Shown: positions 33,841-42,743, numbered from the stretch's first letter. The stretch: 64,000 nt of DNA from Anoxynatronum buryatiense (GCF_900182905.1 NZ_FXUF01000014.1:40590-104589), one strand, 5' to 3'. Notes: generated by a model from the letters alone, not told the origin. Translations and numbers: made by a program.

Positions 33841-34191
33841 CTACAAAAACCTGCCGCCCGTCATCAATGATCCCTTTTTCAGTTCAAGCACCATCACATT
33901 CACCTGCTGTGTATCGATATCCAGAACCGTCCCCATGGCAGCCGCCACAGATTGCATCACTTTCTGACGCTCTTCCAGCGACTTGCCCTCCAGCCAGTAA
34001 ACCATTGCCAGAGGCTGCCTGCCGCCTTCATGAAACCAGTCCTCCTCCGGGATTTCTTCACCCGTCACCGTCAGTCTCTCCACCGGCCAGTCCATGGCGG
34101 CGGCCACCTGAAGAGCCACCTGTCGCAGAACGTGTTTCTCCCGTCCCAGCTTCATCTTCTCCGGTCCCAGCTTCAACTGAATCAGGGGCAT
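33841..34191 (-). CDS. DUF1904 / tautomerase-superfamily-like protein
   Basis: The ATG at 34191 follows GGAGGTGG and gives 116 residues beginning MPLIQLKLG, so Pro becomes residue 1 after Met removal, the catalytic residue in the tautomerase (MIF) superfamily. The rest, with a central VERLTVTGEEI and a late VQQVNVMVLEL-like strand, fits DUF1904. Activity is not proved. It is first in a two-gene unit with the alpha/beta hydrolase, behind a sigma-54 promoter and near the activator gene, which suggests breakdown of a small carbonyl or aromatic compound; this is inference. Confidence 0.65.
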   Translation of the reverse strand: MPLIQLKLGPEKMKLGREKHVLRQVALQVAAAMDWPVERLTVTGEEIPEEDWFHEGGRQPLAMVYWLEGKSLEERQKVMQSVAAAMGTVLDIDTQQVNVMVLELKKGSLMTGGRFL

Positions 34192-34299
34192 GATTTCCAC
34201 CTCCATCTCCTGTCAAAATCCACCTTGCGTCAGCGTGAAAAATGCAGGAACATCTTCACCCTCATACTGATAACGGCGTTATAATCCTTTGTTTATATC

Positions 34300-34316
34300 A
34301 GCAATAACTATGCCAA
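34300..34316 (-). promoter_or_regulatory. Sigma-54 promoter for the DUF1904-hydrolase unit
   Basis: The minus strand reads TTGGCATAGTTATTGCT, with GG and GC exactly 10 bp apart, a near-consensus -24/-12 promoter. The start codon of the DUF1904 gene lies about 110 bases downstream. Confidence 0.75.
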
Positions 34317-34452
34317 CATCATGTGTCTGGGAGTGATCTCCTATTCGGCCTAAAAACAGGGTGGTTTTCCTGCCACAATCAGCCTTGGCACCCATTCATC
34401 TTTTTCGCAAAAAAAGAACCCGGGTCACGGATTCATTTTCCTGTTTTCTGAT

Positions 34453-34539
34453 TGTTCCAGATGGGAACAGTTCTATTTTGATTAATGGTTCTTCCTCACA
34501 TCTTTTCAGCCTTTTTCGCCGGTGTTCCGAATGGGATCA
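34453..34539. promoter_or_regulatory. Pair of activator-like inverted repeats
   Basis: TGTTCC-AGATG-GGAACA (34453-34469, perfect) and TGTTCC-GAATG-GGATCA (34523-34539) lie about 140-225 bp upstream of the sigma-54 promoter, directly after the activator gene. A similar pair precedes the alcohol dehydrogenase. Confidence 0.7.
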
Positions 34540-34572
34540 GTGTCAAAAATGGTGACAGCGGTCGCACTCACT

Positions 34573-36282
34573 TCACACTTCCTCCCTGGTATCTTTTATT
34601 ATTCGATAGAGGGTGGGTCTGCTGATTCCCAAGCGTCGGGCGGCTTCACTGATGTTTCCGTCACTTTCCTTCAGAACCTGCCGGGCCATCTGTCTTTCAA
34701 GATGGTTCAACAGCTTTTTCCCGTCGCCGGCAGGTGTCCATTGAATGGCGCCCTGGTTCCCAGCGGTCGTCACACTGCCGGCTTCAGCCCCTCGGTTGAG
34801 CCAAGCCGAATGATATCGGATGATTTCCGGCAAATCCGAAATGGTGATCTCATCATTCTGACAGGTGATCAGTAGTTGTTCCATCAGATTTTTCAACTGC
34901 CGCACGTTTCCCGGCCACGGGTAATGACATAAGCAGGATATGGCTTCTTCTGTCAATCGGGGTATGGCCCGTCCCATTGTCTCTGCCAGTTGTTTCAACA
35001 GCACCTCCATCAGCAGGGGAATATCCTCCCGCCGGTGCCGGAGTGGCGGTATTGCAATGTCATATCCTCCAATTCGATAGTAAAAGTCTGCCCGCCAAAC
35101 ACCTTCAGCCAGGGCCTGTTCCCCGGTTATTTTAGAAGCACTCACCAGTCTGAAATCAACCGGCCGTTCTTCTGTTCCACCCACGGGGAGTATCTTTTTC
35201 TCCGCCAGGCAGCGAAGCAGCATGACCTGCACTGTGGGCGACAGGCTTTCCAGTTCATCCAGAAACAAAGTGCCGCCATGGGATGCTTCGATGAGACCGG
35301 GTTTTCCGACAGACCGGGCTCCGGTAAAAGCACCCCTTCCATAACCAAAGAGAGTGGTTTCTGCCAGTGTTTCCGAAAGCGCCCCACAGTTTATCGCAAT
35401 CAACGGCCCTTTTCTGCGAGCTGACAGCTGGTGAATCACCTGGGCTGCCACTTCTTTTCCCACGCCGCTTTCACCAGTAAGCATTACCGGCAGCTCGCTC
35501 TGGGCAACAGCAGCCAGCTTCTCCTTCACAACTTTCATCTCATGACTGTATCCCACCAGTTGATTCAGGGGGTTGGGCATTTTCGGCGGATCAGGTGAAG
35601 ACGTCATTAACTGAACACCCTGCCAGTAACGGGTTTTATTTCGATCATATTCCAACCAGCGCCAATGTTGATAAAGATCTGCCACGCACCGCAAAAAGGG
35701 GAGCACCATGACCGGCTGGTGTACATCCAGGCTGGAGGCCCCCACTGCACCGGCAATATGTCCCCTGCCGTCTCTCAAGGGCGCAGCGGAACAGCTGAAG
35801 GCATGAAACCAGCTGTGGTAGTGCTCATACCCTGCAAGACGGACAGTGGCGGCTTCCCGCATGGCCAGGGTCACCGCATTGGTGCCGCTCATATCTTCCG
35901 TCAACTGTCCCAGAAAAAGAGAGGATACCCCCAGTTGATCCGCCATGGATGACGGAAATTGGTGATTTAATGGTTCAATAAAATTTCCCTGATTGTCATA
36001 GACAGAAAGCACCACCCGGTTCTCATCTGCAAACTCGCCGATGGCCTTCAGTGTTTCTGCAGGTCGGCGTCGGCTCCTGGTGATCCGCAGGGCTGCCACT
36101 TCCTGCCCTGGAACAAATCCAGCCTGAATCTTTCGATTTTCCCAGGGGTCCACACCCCTTTCACGGCAGTTTTGCCAAGAAGCCAAAACTACCTGTGGCA
36201 CACTTGGCTGGTGAAGGTGCCCCGTTCCAATAAACTGTTGCCAGGCAACAGCTGTTTCTTTCAGGTGCTTATCTTGAGCCAT
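34573..36282 (-). CDS. Sigma-54-dependent enhancer-binding regulator, AcoR/AdhR type
   Basis: The ATG at 36282 follows GGAGGAA and gives 569 residues. The N-terminal GAF-type sensor (about 20-215) contains VPQVVLASWQNCRERGVDP and LGQLTEDMSGTNAVTLAM. The AAA+ domain has a Walker A MLTGESGVGKEVAAQ, the sigma-54 contact loop GRGAFTGA and GGTLFLDELESL. The C-terminus is a Fis-type helix-turn-helix (GNISEAARRLGISRPTLYRII). It activates sigma-54 promoters in response to a ligand. The paired repeats and sigma-54 promoter immediately downstream identify the DUF1904-hydrolase genes as a likely target; the similar sites before the alcohol dehydrogenase suggest a second target of this or a related regulator. 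Confidence 0.93.
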   Translation of the reverse strand: MAQDKHLKETAVAWQQFIGTGHLHQPSVPQVVLASWQNCRERGVDPWENRKIQAGFVPGQEVAALRITRSRRRPAETLKAIGEFADENRVVLSVYDNQGNFIEPLNHQFPSSMADQLGVSSLFLGQLTEDMSGTNAVTLAMREAATVRLAGYEHYHSWFHAFSCSAAPLRDGRGHIAGAVGASSLDVHQPVMVLPFLRCVADLYQHWRWLEYDRNKTRYWQGVQLMTSSPDPPKMPNPLNQLVGYSHEMKVVKEKLAAVAQSELPVMLTGESGVGKEVAAQVIHQLSARRKGPLIAINCGALSETLAETTLFGYGRGAFTGARSVGKPGLIEASHGGTLFLDELESLSPTVQVMLLRCLAEKKILPVGGTEERPVDFRLVSASKITGEQALAEGVWRADFYYRIGGYDIAIPPLRHRREDIPLLMEVLLKQLAETMGRAIPRLTEEAISCLCHYPWPGNVRQLKNLMEQLLITCQNDEITISDLPEIIRYHSAWLNRGAEAGSVTTAGNQGAIQWTPAGDGKKLLNHLERQMARQVLKESDGNISEAARRLGISRPTLYRIIKDTREEV

Positions 36283-36332
36283 GGGAATTCCTCCGGTACA
36301 GTGACGGTTCTCCATTTGTACTGCTTTGTTCC

Positions 36333-36362
36333 ACTATACCTGTCAGTGGCGGTTCATGTCAA
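36333..36362 (-). promoter_or_regulatory. Promoter of the sigma-54 activator gene
   Basis: TTGACA (36357-36362) and TATAGT (36333-36338) on the minus strand, 18 bp apart, lie about 50 bases before the start codon. Confidence 0.65.
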
Positions 36363-36441
36363 TGCAGTGACAATCTTGGATTTTGCCTGAAGTTTCCCAT
36401 CGACATTCATACGATCCCATGAAATTCCAATACCCGATTTT

Positions 36442-37791
36442 TCACCGAATCTGAAATCGTCCAACAGATGACTGCATCATCGCTGCCAGCTTTGCCAGGT
36501 TGTTACCTGCTTCGGCAATTTCTCCCATGGCAGCCGTCTGCTCTTCCACAGAAGCAGAGGCTTCTTCTGTTCCCGCTGCATTCTCCTGTGAAATGGCCGA
36601 TAGATTCCCGGCGATCATAACCAGAGATTCTTTCTGCTGCTCCATTTTTTGACTGGATTCATTCAGGGTTCCCACCACCCGTTGCATTTCTGTCAGTGTG
36701 GTTGAGATGCCCTGAAAACCATTGCGCACTTCATCCACGTAAGCTGTTTGTTCCCGGGTCTTTTCAGTGGCACTTTGAATGGTCCCCACCGTTTGCTCCA
36801 TTTTTTGTGTCAGTTCGTCAATGACAGCTGCAATTTCACCGGTGAACTGATTTGACTGTTCTGCCAGTTTTCTGATCTCTTCTGCCACCACCGCAAATCC
36901 TCTGCCGGCTTCTCCCGCCCTGGCCGCTTCAATGGCTGCATTCAGTGCAAGGAGATTGGTTTGCTCGGCAATGTTATGAATCATCTGGCTTGCCTGGCCA
37001 ATTTTATCCACACTGGCACTTGTTTCGAGAATCATTTCCCTGGCTTCGTCACCCGCCTGACCACTTTGGTGAGCCTTTTCAACCAGCTGATCTACTTGCA
37101 ACAGTCCATTTTGCTGCACTTCCAGCGCATCACCGATGGTTCTGTTCATAACGCTCATCATTTGACGATTCTCTTCGATACACTCTCCCAGTATATTGAT
37201 ACTGGTCACACTGCGTTCCGTTTCCTGTGCCTGGTCATCCGCTCCCCGGGCAATGTCTTCAATGGTTTTAGCCACTTCGGCTGCTGCAACAGAGGTTTCA
37301 GTACCGGCCTCGCCAATATGCACCGAAGCTGTGGCAACACTTTCAGAAGCTGTTTGGATTTCTGTCATCGAATCGGTGATGGTCTCAAGAAATCGATTCA
37401 GATCATGCATCATTTCACCAATTTCATCCTGCGCTTTCACTTCGATTCTTTCTGTCAGATTTAACTGCTCCGAAATCATGCGCAGTGTCGTTCCTGCATT
37501 TTTTAGCGGCCTGATGACAATAATATGCAGCAAAATCAAAATCAAGCCTGAAACCACCACCAGATTGATCACTGTCGCCACCACCAGAGACATTTCACCA
37601 GTCACCAGATCTCCCACAGCATCATCCATTCGCTGAACTACCCGGTTGATGAAGGCGGCTATGGTGGGGCTGATGAGCAATGCCAGAATCACCCCTGTTA
37701 AAAATTTGGCTTTGATGCCAATTTTGCGCTTGAAGAGACCTGTCACCCTTTTTGAATTTGCCTGTAACTGTTCTTTTTTCTTGTTCCTCAT
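36442..37791 (-). CDS. Methyl-accepting chemotaxis protein
   Basis: The 449-residue protein has two membrane segments (about 28-48 and 70-92) separated by only a short external loop. A HAMP domain follows, and then a long coiled-coil signalling domain with the highly conserved hairpin tip [40 protein letters not shown]. The small outer loop suggests that it senses something in or at the membrane, or inside the cell, rather than through a large ligand domain. Ribosome site AGGAGG. No che or flagellar genes are nearby. Confidence 0.94.
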   Translation of the reverse strand: MRNKKKEQLQANSKRVTGLFKRKIGIKAKFLTGVILALLISPTIAAFINRVVQRMDDAVGDLVTGEMSLVVATVINLVVVSGLILILLHIIVIRPLKNAGTTLRMISEQLNLTERIEVKAQDEIGEMMHDLNRFLETITDSMTEIQTASESVATASVHIGEAGTETSVAAAEVAKTIEDIARGADDQAQETERSVTSINILGECIEENRQMMSVMNRTIGDALEVQQNGLLQVDQLVEKAHQSGQAGDEAREMILETSASVDKIGQASQMIHNIAEQTNLLALNAAIEAARAGEAGRGFAVVAEEIRKLAEQSNQFTGEIAAVIDELTQKMEQTVGTIQSATEKTREQTAYVDEVRNGFQGISTTLTEMQRVVGTLNESSQKMEQQKESLVMIAGNLSAISQENAAGTEEASASVEEQTAAMGEIAEAGNNLAKLAAMMQSSVGRFQIR

Positions 37792-37806
37792 TTTATTCCT
37801 CCTTTA

Positions 37807-37835
37807 TACTTACACTCCAATGTACTTACACTCCA
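37807..37835. repeat. Short direct repeat in the MCP leader
   Basis: TACTTACACTCCA occurs twice with a 16-bp period (37807-37819 and 37823-37835), just upstream of the MCP ribosome site. It may be a regulator site; no known motif is recognised. Confidence 0.4.
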
Positions 37836-37952
37836 GATGCCTACATTTGTCAGATCCGTTTCTGCAACCTCTCATAGCTAGTTCAAAATATGCGAATATC
37901 GTTGCTGCATACCTGCAAAGATTCCAAATGCCAAATATAGTACTAATGGATT

Positions 37953-37979
37953 AATTCTTTAAGAATTATTATAATTCTT
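37953..37979. promoter_or_regulatory. Overlapping palindromes upstream of the XRE gene
   Basis: AATTCTT-T-AAGAATT and AAGAATTAT-T-ATAATTCTT share a half-site, giving three alternating copies of AATTCTT/AAGAATT. They lie in the MCP/XRE divergent region and are candidate operators, perhaps for the XRE regulator itself. Confidence 0.5.
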
Positions 37980-38036
37980 TTTGTTACTTGTGTCCACTTA
38001 CCCCAACCATTAATATTCGAGTAAAGAGGTGGTCAA

Positions 38037-38390
38037 ATGAAACTTAGTACACATCTGGTCGGCCCGCGCATTCGCTTGCTTCGGGAGGAAAAGCATATTT
38101 CACGCGAGACATTAGCGGAGGTCTTAAAGCTATCAGAATCATACATCGGGCTGGTGGAAAGAGGCGCCCGCGGCATTACCCTAGAGAACCTGATAACTAT
38201 CGCAAATTACTTCCATGTGACACTTGATTATTTTGTGGTGGTTGCTCCTGCCGGTAAATCAGCCGAAAGACTCCACCAGCTCTCCGGATTAATCGATGCA
38301 TTACATGAAGATCAGTTCGATCTGGTGCTCCGTCTGGTCAATGACCTGAGCCGCTATTTTTATGCAGACGCACCTGGCAAACAAAATTAG
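38037..38390 (+). CDS. XRE-family transcriptional regulator
   Basis: This 117-residue protein has an N-terminal Cro/CI helix-turn-helix: VGPRIRLLREEKHISRETLAEVL, then SESYIGLVERGARGITLENLITIANYFHV. The C-terminal 45 residues are helical with no recognised sensor domain, as in small SinR-like or phage-type repressors. Ribosome site AGAGGTGG. It diverges from the MCP gene across a region holding overlapping palindromes, which suggests autoregulation or control of the MCP. Targets are unknown. Confidence 0.88.
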   Translation: MKLSTHLVGPRIRLLREEKHISRETLAEVLKLSESYIGLVERGARGITLENLITIANYFHVTLDYFVVVAPAGKSAERLHQLSGLIDALHEDQFDLVLRLVNDLSRYFYADAPGKQN

Positions 38391-38500
38391 GGCAGACGCA
38401 CTCATTTTCCTGGGCCTCCCCCCATCTCCTCCATCACGACAAATCGCTTGTTCCAGGAAACGTTTTCCCTTTTCCGGAAAAGTTTTTTCCCAAAAAAATG

Positions 38501-38529
38501 TTGACAAGTCTTCTCATCCGTATTAGAAT
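38501..38529 (+). promoter_or_regulatory. Strong promoter of the methionine transport operon
   Basis: A perfect TTGACA (38501-38506) is followed after 17 bp by TAGAAT (38524-38529). Transcription would start near 38537, upstream of the riboswitch. Confidence 0.85.
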
Positions 38530-38575
38530 TCATTTAAGTTTTTCTTGCAGCACCTAAAAACTGAATCGTAAAAAA

Positions 38576-38739
38576 CTCTTATCTAGAGTGGTGGAGGGAC
38601 TGGCCCGATGAAACCCGGCAACCGTATCTGATCATTGATCAGGTAAAGGTGCTAATTCCTGCGAAACGTTGTTTCGGAAGATGAGAGAGACAAAACTCCT
38701 ATGTGTGTTTGGCTCTCTGTCTTTGGCAGAGAGTTTTTT
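38576..38739 (+). promoter_or_regulatory. SAM-I (S-box) riboswitch
   Basis: The aptamer runs from CTCTTATC (38576) to GATGAGAG (38687). It contains the conserved core segments AGAGTGGTGGAGGGACTGG, CCCGATGAAACCCGGCAACC and AAGGTGCTAATTCCTGC in the right order. The expression platform is the terminator at 38713-38739. High S-adenosylmethionine should end transcription before metQNI. Confidence 0.97.
38713..38739 (+). terminator. Riboswitch-controlled terminator
   Basis: CTCTCTG pairs with CAGAGAG, followed by six T residues. The upstream GAGAGA of the aptamer closing helix can compete for the same bases as an antiterminator. Confidence 0.9.
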
Positions 38740-38934
38740 ATTGTTCAAAAGGAGGGAGTCGCCACCATTCAAACAGCCAGTGATCCACTTAACAGCCAAA
38801 AAGAAGTCATCTGTCTTTTGGCTGCAATGACAGGGCATTTGCTCAGATAATTCTTTCGCAGAATCACCGAAAGCTTATTGCCCCCACCTAAACTGATGCA
38901 TGACATTTCAAACCAAACAGGAGGAATAACACTG

Positions 38935-39747
38935 ATGAAAAAAATTCAATTAACCTTACTTGCGCTTGTCATTTTACTGTTACTGTCCGGCTGCGGCAGC
39001 AGTGATGCCGCCGTCACCCCGCTGGACCCTCAGCATCTGATCGTTGGTGTGACTGCAGGACCCCACGAAGAGATTCTTGAAAAGATTAAGGAAATTGCCG
39101 CCAGGGACGGTGTGGAAATTGACATTCAGGTCTTCACCGAGTACGTTATGCCCAACATCGCTTTGGCAGAGGGAGAACTGGATATCAACAGTTTTCAGCA
39201 TCAGCCCTATTTGGATAATTTCAAAAGCGAACGCAACCTGGAGCTGATCGATGTTGCCAGCACCGTTATCTTCCCCATGGGGATTTATGCCACCGAATAT
39301 GGCAGTGTGAGTGACATTCAGCAGGGAGATCTCATCGGCCTGCCCAACGACCCCACCAACGGTGCCCGGGCACTGATTCTTTTAGAAAGCGCTGGCCTGA
39401 TCACTCTGACAGAAGGTATTGGCGTTGCTGCCACCGTTATTGACATCGAAGAAAACCCCCTTGACCTGCGTTTCATCGAACTGGAAGCTTCTCAGATTCC
39501 CCGGCAGCTGGATGAACTGGCCGCAGCCGCCATCAATGCCAATTTCGCCATCGAACACGGCTACGTACCCACAGAAGACACTATCTTCCTTGAATCCGGT
39601 GATTCTCCCTGGGTGAATGTCATCGCCGTGAGAACCGGCCATGAAAATGACGATGCAGTGAAACAGTTTATTGAATACTACCATCTGGACGAAGTGCGCC
39701 AGTTCATTGATGAACATTTTCAAGGGTCGATCATTGCTGCCTGGTAA
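38935..39747 (+). CDS. metQ: Methionine-binding lipoprotein of an ABC transporter
   Basis: The ATG at 38935 follows AGGAGGAA and gives 270 residues; the 19 open codons upstream lie between the riboswitch and the ribosome site. A lipoprotein signal ends in LLLLSGC with lipidated Cys20. The mature part has the NlpA/MetQ pattern: VGVTAGPHEEILEKIKE, DINSFQHQPYLDNF, GLPNDPTNGARALILLE and an NFAIEHGY segment. It binds methionine outside the membrane and passes it to MetNI. The S-box riboswitch upstream confirms a methionine-related role. Confidence 0.95.
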   Translation: MKKIQLTLLALVILLLLSGCGSSDAAVTPLDPQHLIVGVTAGPHEEILEKIKEIAARDGVEIDIQVFTEYVMPNIALAEGELDINSFQHQPYLDNFKSERNLELIDVASTVIFPMGIYATEYGSVSDIQQGDLIGLPNDPTNGARALILLESAGLITLTEGIGVAATVIDIEENPLDLRFIELEASQIPRQLDELAAAAINANFAIEHGYVPTEDTIFLESGDSPWVNVIAVRTGHENDDAVKQFIEYYHLDEVRQFIDEHFQGSIIAAW

Positions 39748-39789
39748 AGAACGGCAGCAAGCTTTTACAACAGGAGGAAAGGGCTGGTT

Positions 39790-40830
39790 TTGTTGATTCA
39801 GTTGCATCAAGTATCCAAAACATTTCAATCTAACATTCAGCAGGTGGAAGCCCTTCGGGAAGTCTCTCTTAAGGTGAATCCCGGCGAAATCTATGGCATC
39901 ATCGGCCACAGCGGCGCTGGAAAAAGCACACTGATCCGCATTGTTAACCTGCTGGAGAAGCCGACTTCCGGTCACATTGACATTAACGGTGTTGATTTGA
40001 CCAGGCTTTCCCCAAAAGAACTCAGGGAAATCAGGCGTTCGGTGGGTATGATCTTTCAAGGTTTTAACCTGTTGAAAACCGCCACGGTGGAAGAGAACAT
40101 CGCCCTTCCTCTGCGCCTCACCGGCCTCTCTCATCAGGAGATTAGCCAGCGGGTGGAAAAATACCTGGCAGTGGTTGGGCTGACAGATAAAAAACAAGCC
40201 TACCCCGCCCAGCTGTCCGGTGGTCAAAAGCAGCGGGTGGCCATCGCCCGGGCGCTGTCCCACGAACCGAAAATATTGCTCAGTGATGAAGCCACCAGCG
40301 CCCTGGACCCGGAAACAACCGAATCCATTCTGGATCTGCTGTTGAGCATTAACCGGGAGTTCGGCATCACTATTCTTCTGATCACTCATGAAATGAATGT
40401 CATTCAGCGAATTTGCGACCGGGTGGCTGTGATGGAACATGGAAGTATTGTGGAGGAGGGAAGTCTGCTGGAAGTCTTTTCTGATCCCAGACACCCCACC
40501 ACGAAAAAATTCATCAACAGTCAGTTCCCTCAAAGCGCCCTGTCACTGCTTTCCGTTGATGAGCAGGATGGCCAGCCGGTACTGGAACTGTCTTTCGTGG
40601 GCGCTGTCACCGACCAGCCCATCCTGGCAGAAGTCTCCAAACAGTTTCAGGTTTCCCCCAACATTTTGTCTGGGAATATTGTTCCCCTGAAAAATGCTCA
40701 TTACGGCAAGCTTATTGTTCAACTGCTGGGTGATCGGGAGGAAACGGCAAAGGCTGTGGCCTACATCAAATCCACCGGTGTGAAGGTGGAGGAATTAAAG
40801 GGAGGTGAAGCTCATGCAAGCCTTTTATAG
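39790..40830 (+). CDS. metN: Methionine ABC transporter ATP-binding protein
   Basis: The 346-residue ATPase starts at a TTG 12 bases after GGAGG. Walker A is GHSGAGKSTLIR, the ABC signature LSGGQKQRVAIARAL and Walker B LLSDEATSALDPE. The C-terminal 75 residues form the NIL regulatory domain that binds methionine and inhibits transport when it is abundant. It energises uptake through MetI. The end overlaps the metI start by 17 bases. Confidence 0.95.
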   Translation: MLIQLHQVSKTFQSNIQQVEALREVSLKVNPGEIYGIIGHSGAGKSTLIRIVNLLEKPTSGHIDINGVDLTRLSPKELREIRRSVGMIFQGFNLLKTATVEENIALPLRLTGLSHQEISQRVEKYLAVVGLTDKKQAYPAQLSGGQKQRVAIARALSHEPKILLSDEATSALDPETTESILDLLLSINREFGITILLITHEMNVIQRICDRVAVMEHGSIVEEGSLLEVFSDPRHPTTKKFINSQFPQSALSLLSVDEQDGQPVLELSFVGAVTDQPILAEVSKQFQVSPNILSGNIVPLKNAHYGKLIVQLLGDREETAKAVAYIKSTGVKVEELKGGEAHASLL

Positions 40831-41476
40831 CCGTTGGGGAAACGTCATTTTCAAGGCAACCATCGAAACCTTTCAAATGGTCACCATCGCCATGTTTTTT
40901 GCTGTTCTCATCGGGCTTCCCCTGGGTGTCCTCCTCACCCTAACCCGCAAAAACGGAAGTCTGGAAAACCGATGGGTTTATCAGGGACTAAACACCCTCA
41001 TTAACCTGATCCGCTCCATTCCTTTCATTATTCTTCTCTTTTACATTTTGCCCTTTACCAAGCTGCTGGTGGGCACCTCCATCGGCGTGAAGGGAGTTAT
41101 TGTACCCCTGGTGGTTCATACCGCCCCCTTTGTGGCCCGGCTGATGGAATCTGCCCTGCTGGAGGTGGACCGGGGAGTGGTGGAGGCCTATGAGGCCATG
41201 GGGGTCAGCACCCCCAAAATCATCTGGTACGTGATTATTCGGGAGGCCCGCCCGGCCATTGTGCTGGGGCTCACCATGGCCATTATCGCTCTCATTGGTG
41301 CCACCGCCATGGCCGGCTTGGTGGGAGCCGGGGGTCTGGGGAACCTGGCCTACAGTTATGGTCACCTGCGTTACGAAGTGTCGGTGATGCACACCACAGT
41401 ACTGCTGCTGATTGTTCTGGTACAGTGCCTCCAGTCGTTGGGCAACCACCTGGCAACCCGCCTTCGGAAAGAGTAA
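40814..41476 (+). CDS. metI: Methionine ABC transporter permease
   Basis: The ATG at 40814 follows GGGAGGTG and gives 220 residues; an in-frame GTG at 40805 lies inside the ribosome site. About five transmembrane segments are visible, with the cytoplasmic coupling motif EAYEAMGVSTPKIIWYVIIREARP that docks on MetN. The ETFQMVTIAMFFAVLIGLPLG beginning is typical. The gene ends the metQNI operon and is followed by a strong terminator. Confidence 0.95.
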   Translation: MQAFYSRWGNVIFKATIETFQMVTIAMFFAVLIGLPLGVLLTLTRKNGSLENRWVYQGLNTLINLIRSIPFIILLFYILPFTKLLVGTSIGVKGVIVPLVVHTAPFVARLMESALLEVDRGVVEAYEAMGVSTPKIIWYVIIREARPAIVLGLTMAIIALIGATAMAGLVGAGGLGNLAYSYGHLRYEVSVMHTTVLLLIVLVQCLQSLGNHLATRLRKE

Positions 41477-41492
41477 CCCATCGCAAAACGAG

Positions 41493-41517
41493 AGCCGGCT
41501 GAAATCAGCCGGCTTTT
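41493..41517 (+). terminator. Terminator of metQNI
   Basis: AGCCGGCTGA pairs with TCAGCCGGCT, followed by TTTATT. It ends at the stop codon of the convergent nitroreductase gene. Confidence 0.85.
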
Positions 41518-41518
41518 A

Positions 41519-42058
41519 TTACCAGGTTTCCCAACGAACGATATCAGACAGTTTTTTTCGGGGAGTGGGAGCAGGCGCATGGGCCGGATAACCCACCGTG
41601 ATCACCGCCACCACATATTTGTCGCCGGGAACTCCCAATACCGGTCGAATCTCCTCCTGGGTGAACCAGGCCACCCAGCATGTTCCCAAGCCTTGATTTT
41701 CAGCCTCCAGCACCAGATGTTCCGTCGCAATCGCCGTGTCCCTGATCACTTGCTTCAGTTCATGCTGGGGACTCTCCTCTGTCAGCACCACCTCCGGGTG
41801 GCCGGTGATCCGACTGGAAAGATCAGCCACACAGGCAATGTGGACGGGAGCCGTAAGCATCCACTTCTGTTGATGCGAAACAGCCGCCACTTTTTCCCTC
41901 ATTTCCTGAGACTGGATGACAATGAAACGCCAGGGTTGGGTATTATTCCCCGAAGGCGCCCACCGGGCACTCTCCAGAATAGCTGTGATTTTTTCATCCT
42001 CTACAGGCCGGTCTTCATACTTTCGAATGCTTCTTCTCGTTTCAACAGATGTCAGCAT
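41519..42058 (-). CDS. Nitroreductase-family FMN oxidoreductase
   Basis: The ATG at 42058 follows GAGGAG and gives 179 residues; the longer open frame upstream lacks a ribosome site. The N-terminal SVETRRSIRKYEDRPV binds FMN, followed by ILESARWAPSGNNTQPWRF and a late LGTCWVAWFTQEEIRPVLGVP, VAVITVGYP. Members reduce nitro compounds, quinones or enones with NAD(P)H; the physiological substrate is unknown. It is transcribed from a promoter in the region shared with the lipoprotein gene. Confidence 0.92.
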   Translation of the reverse strand: MLTSVETRRSIRKYEDRPVEDEKITAILESARWAPSGNNTQPWRFIVIQSQEMREKVAAVSHQQKWMLTAPVHIACVADLSSRITGHPEVVLTEESPQHELKQVIRDTAIATEHLVLEAENQGLGTCWVAWFTQEEIRPVLGVPGDKYVVAVITVGYPAHAPAPTPRKKLSDIVRWETW

Positions 42059-42151
42059 ATCATCACTCCTCACGTTAATTGATTGCTGTTGCTTTCCATG
42101 AACAGCCTGCCCATTGATATCTGTTTTCATTTGTCTTGGCTGGGTATTTAT

Positions 42152-42181
42152 ATTATAATACTCTTTATTCATCCTACCCAA
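42152..42181 (-). promoter_or_regulatory. Nitroreductase promoter
   Basis: On the minus strand TTGGGT (42176-42181) is 18 bp from a perfect TATAAT (42152-42157). Confidence 0.55.
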
Positions 42182-42236
42182 TGAGGCGGGAAATGAACAG
42201 ATTTGAAGCAAAATCTGTGAAAACGGAGGTTCTTTT

Positions 42237-42743
42237 ATGCAAAAACGACAATTCACCCTGACCATGCTCTTACTCCTCACCTTGCTTTTGGCCGCCTGCA
42301 GTCAGTCCACCGGCAATACTGCATCACCTGCTGTCACCGTAGCGCCCGCAGCCGAAACGACGACTGCCGCATATGAAGCAGATGATTTCTTGCCTTTGGT
42401 CTTACCGGTCTATGAAGACCTGGAAGGCCATCTGGGTGAGGAAATCACTGTGAAAGGCTTTGTATTTCAGCGAGACAGCTATGGAGAAAATGAGTTCATG
42501 GTCACCCGCATGCTGGTGGAATGCTGCTTTGACGATGCAGCTCCCACCGGATTTGTCACCCGCTGGGAAACTGACGTGTTGCCGGAGGTCGATTCCTGGG
42601 TGGAGGTCACCGGTATCATTGATCAACGGGAAATCACCGATTCGGTGACAGGCATGGTGTTCATCCAGCCCTACCTCATCGCATCTTCTGTTGAGCCCAT
42701 TGAACCCTACGATTCCCCCTATGTCTTTTTCGAAACAGAATAA
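42237..42743 (+). CDS. Lipoprotein with a DUF1980/YcgQ C-terminal-like domain
   Basis: This 168-residue protein has a lipoprotein signal (LLTLLLAACSQ, lipidated Cys near 21) and a Thr/Ala-rich linker. The domain from about 60 onward contains EEITVKGFVFQRD, VTRMLVECCFDDAAPTGFVTRW and SWVEVTGIIDQREI. The CC-x-D-A-x-P-x-G pattern is that of the C-terminal half of YcgQ (TIGR03943) proteins, which pair with YcgR-type permeases. Here the domain stands alone on a lipid anchor, with no permease gene beside it. Function is unknown; a metal-linked role outside the membrane is a guess. A terminator follows. Confidence 0.7.
   Translation: MQKRQFTLTMLLLLTLLLAACSQSTGNTASPAVTVAPAAETTTAAYEADDFLPLVLPVYEDLEGHLGEEITVKGFVFQRDSYGENEFMVTRMLVECCFDDAAPTGFVTRWETDVLPEVDSWVEVTGIIDQREITDSVTGMVFIQPYLIASSVEPIEPYDSPYVFFETE

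Noticed and set aside
38455..38488. Terminator-like CTTTTCCGGAAAAG followed by T residues after the XRE gene
   Set aside because: The stem would be only AT pairs around a CCGG loop; too weak to list as a terminator.
39382..40533. 383-codon open frame opposite metQ and metN
   Set aside because: It is antisense to two secure genes of a riboswitch-controlled operon, with no family resemblance.
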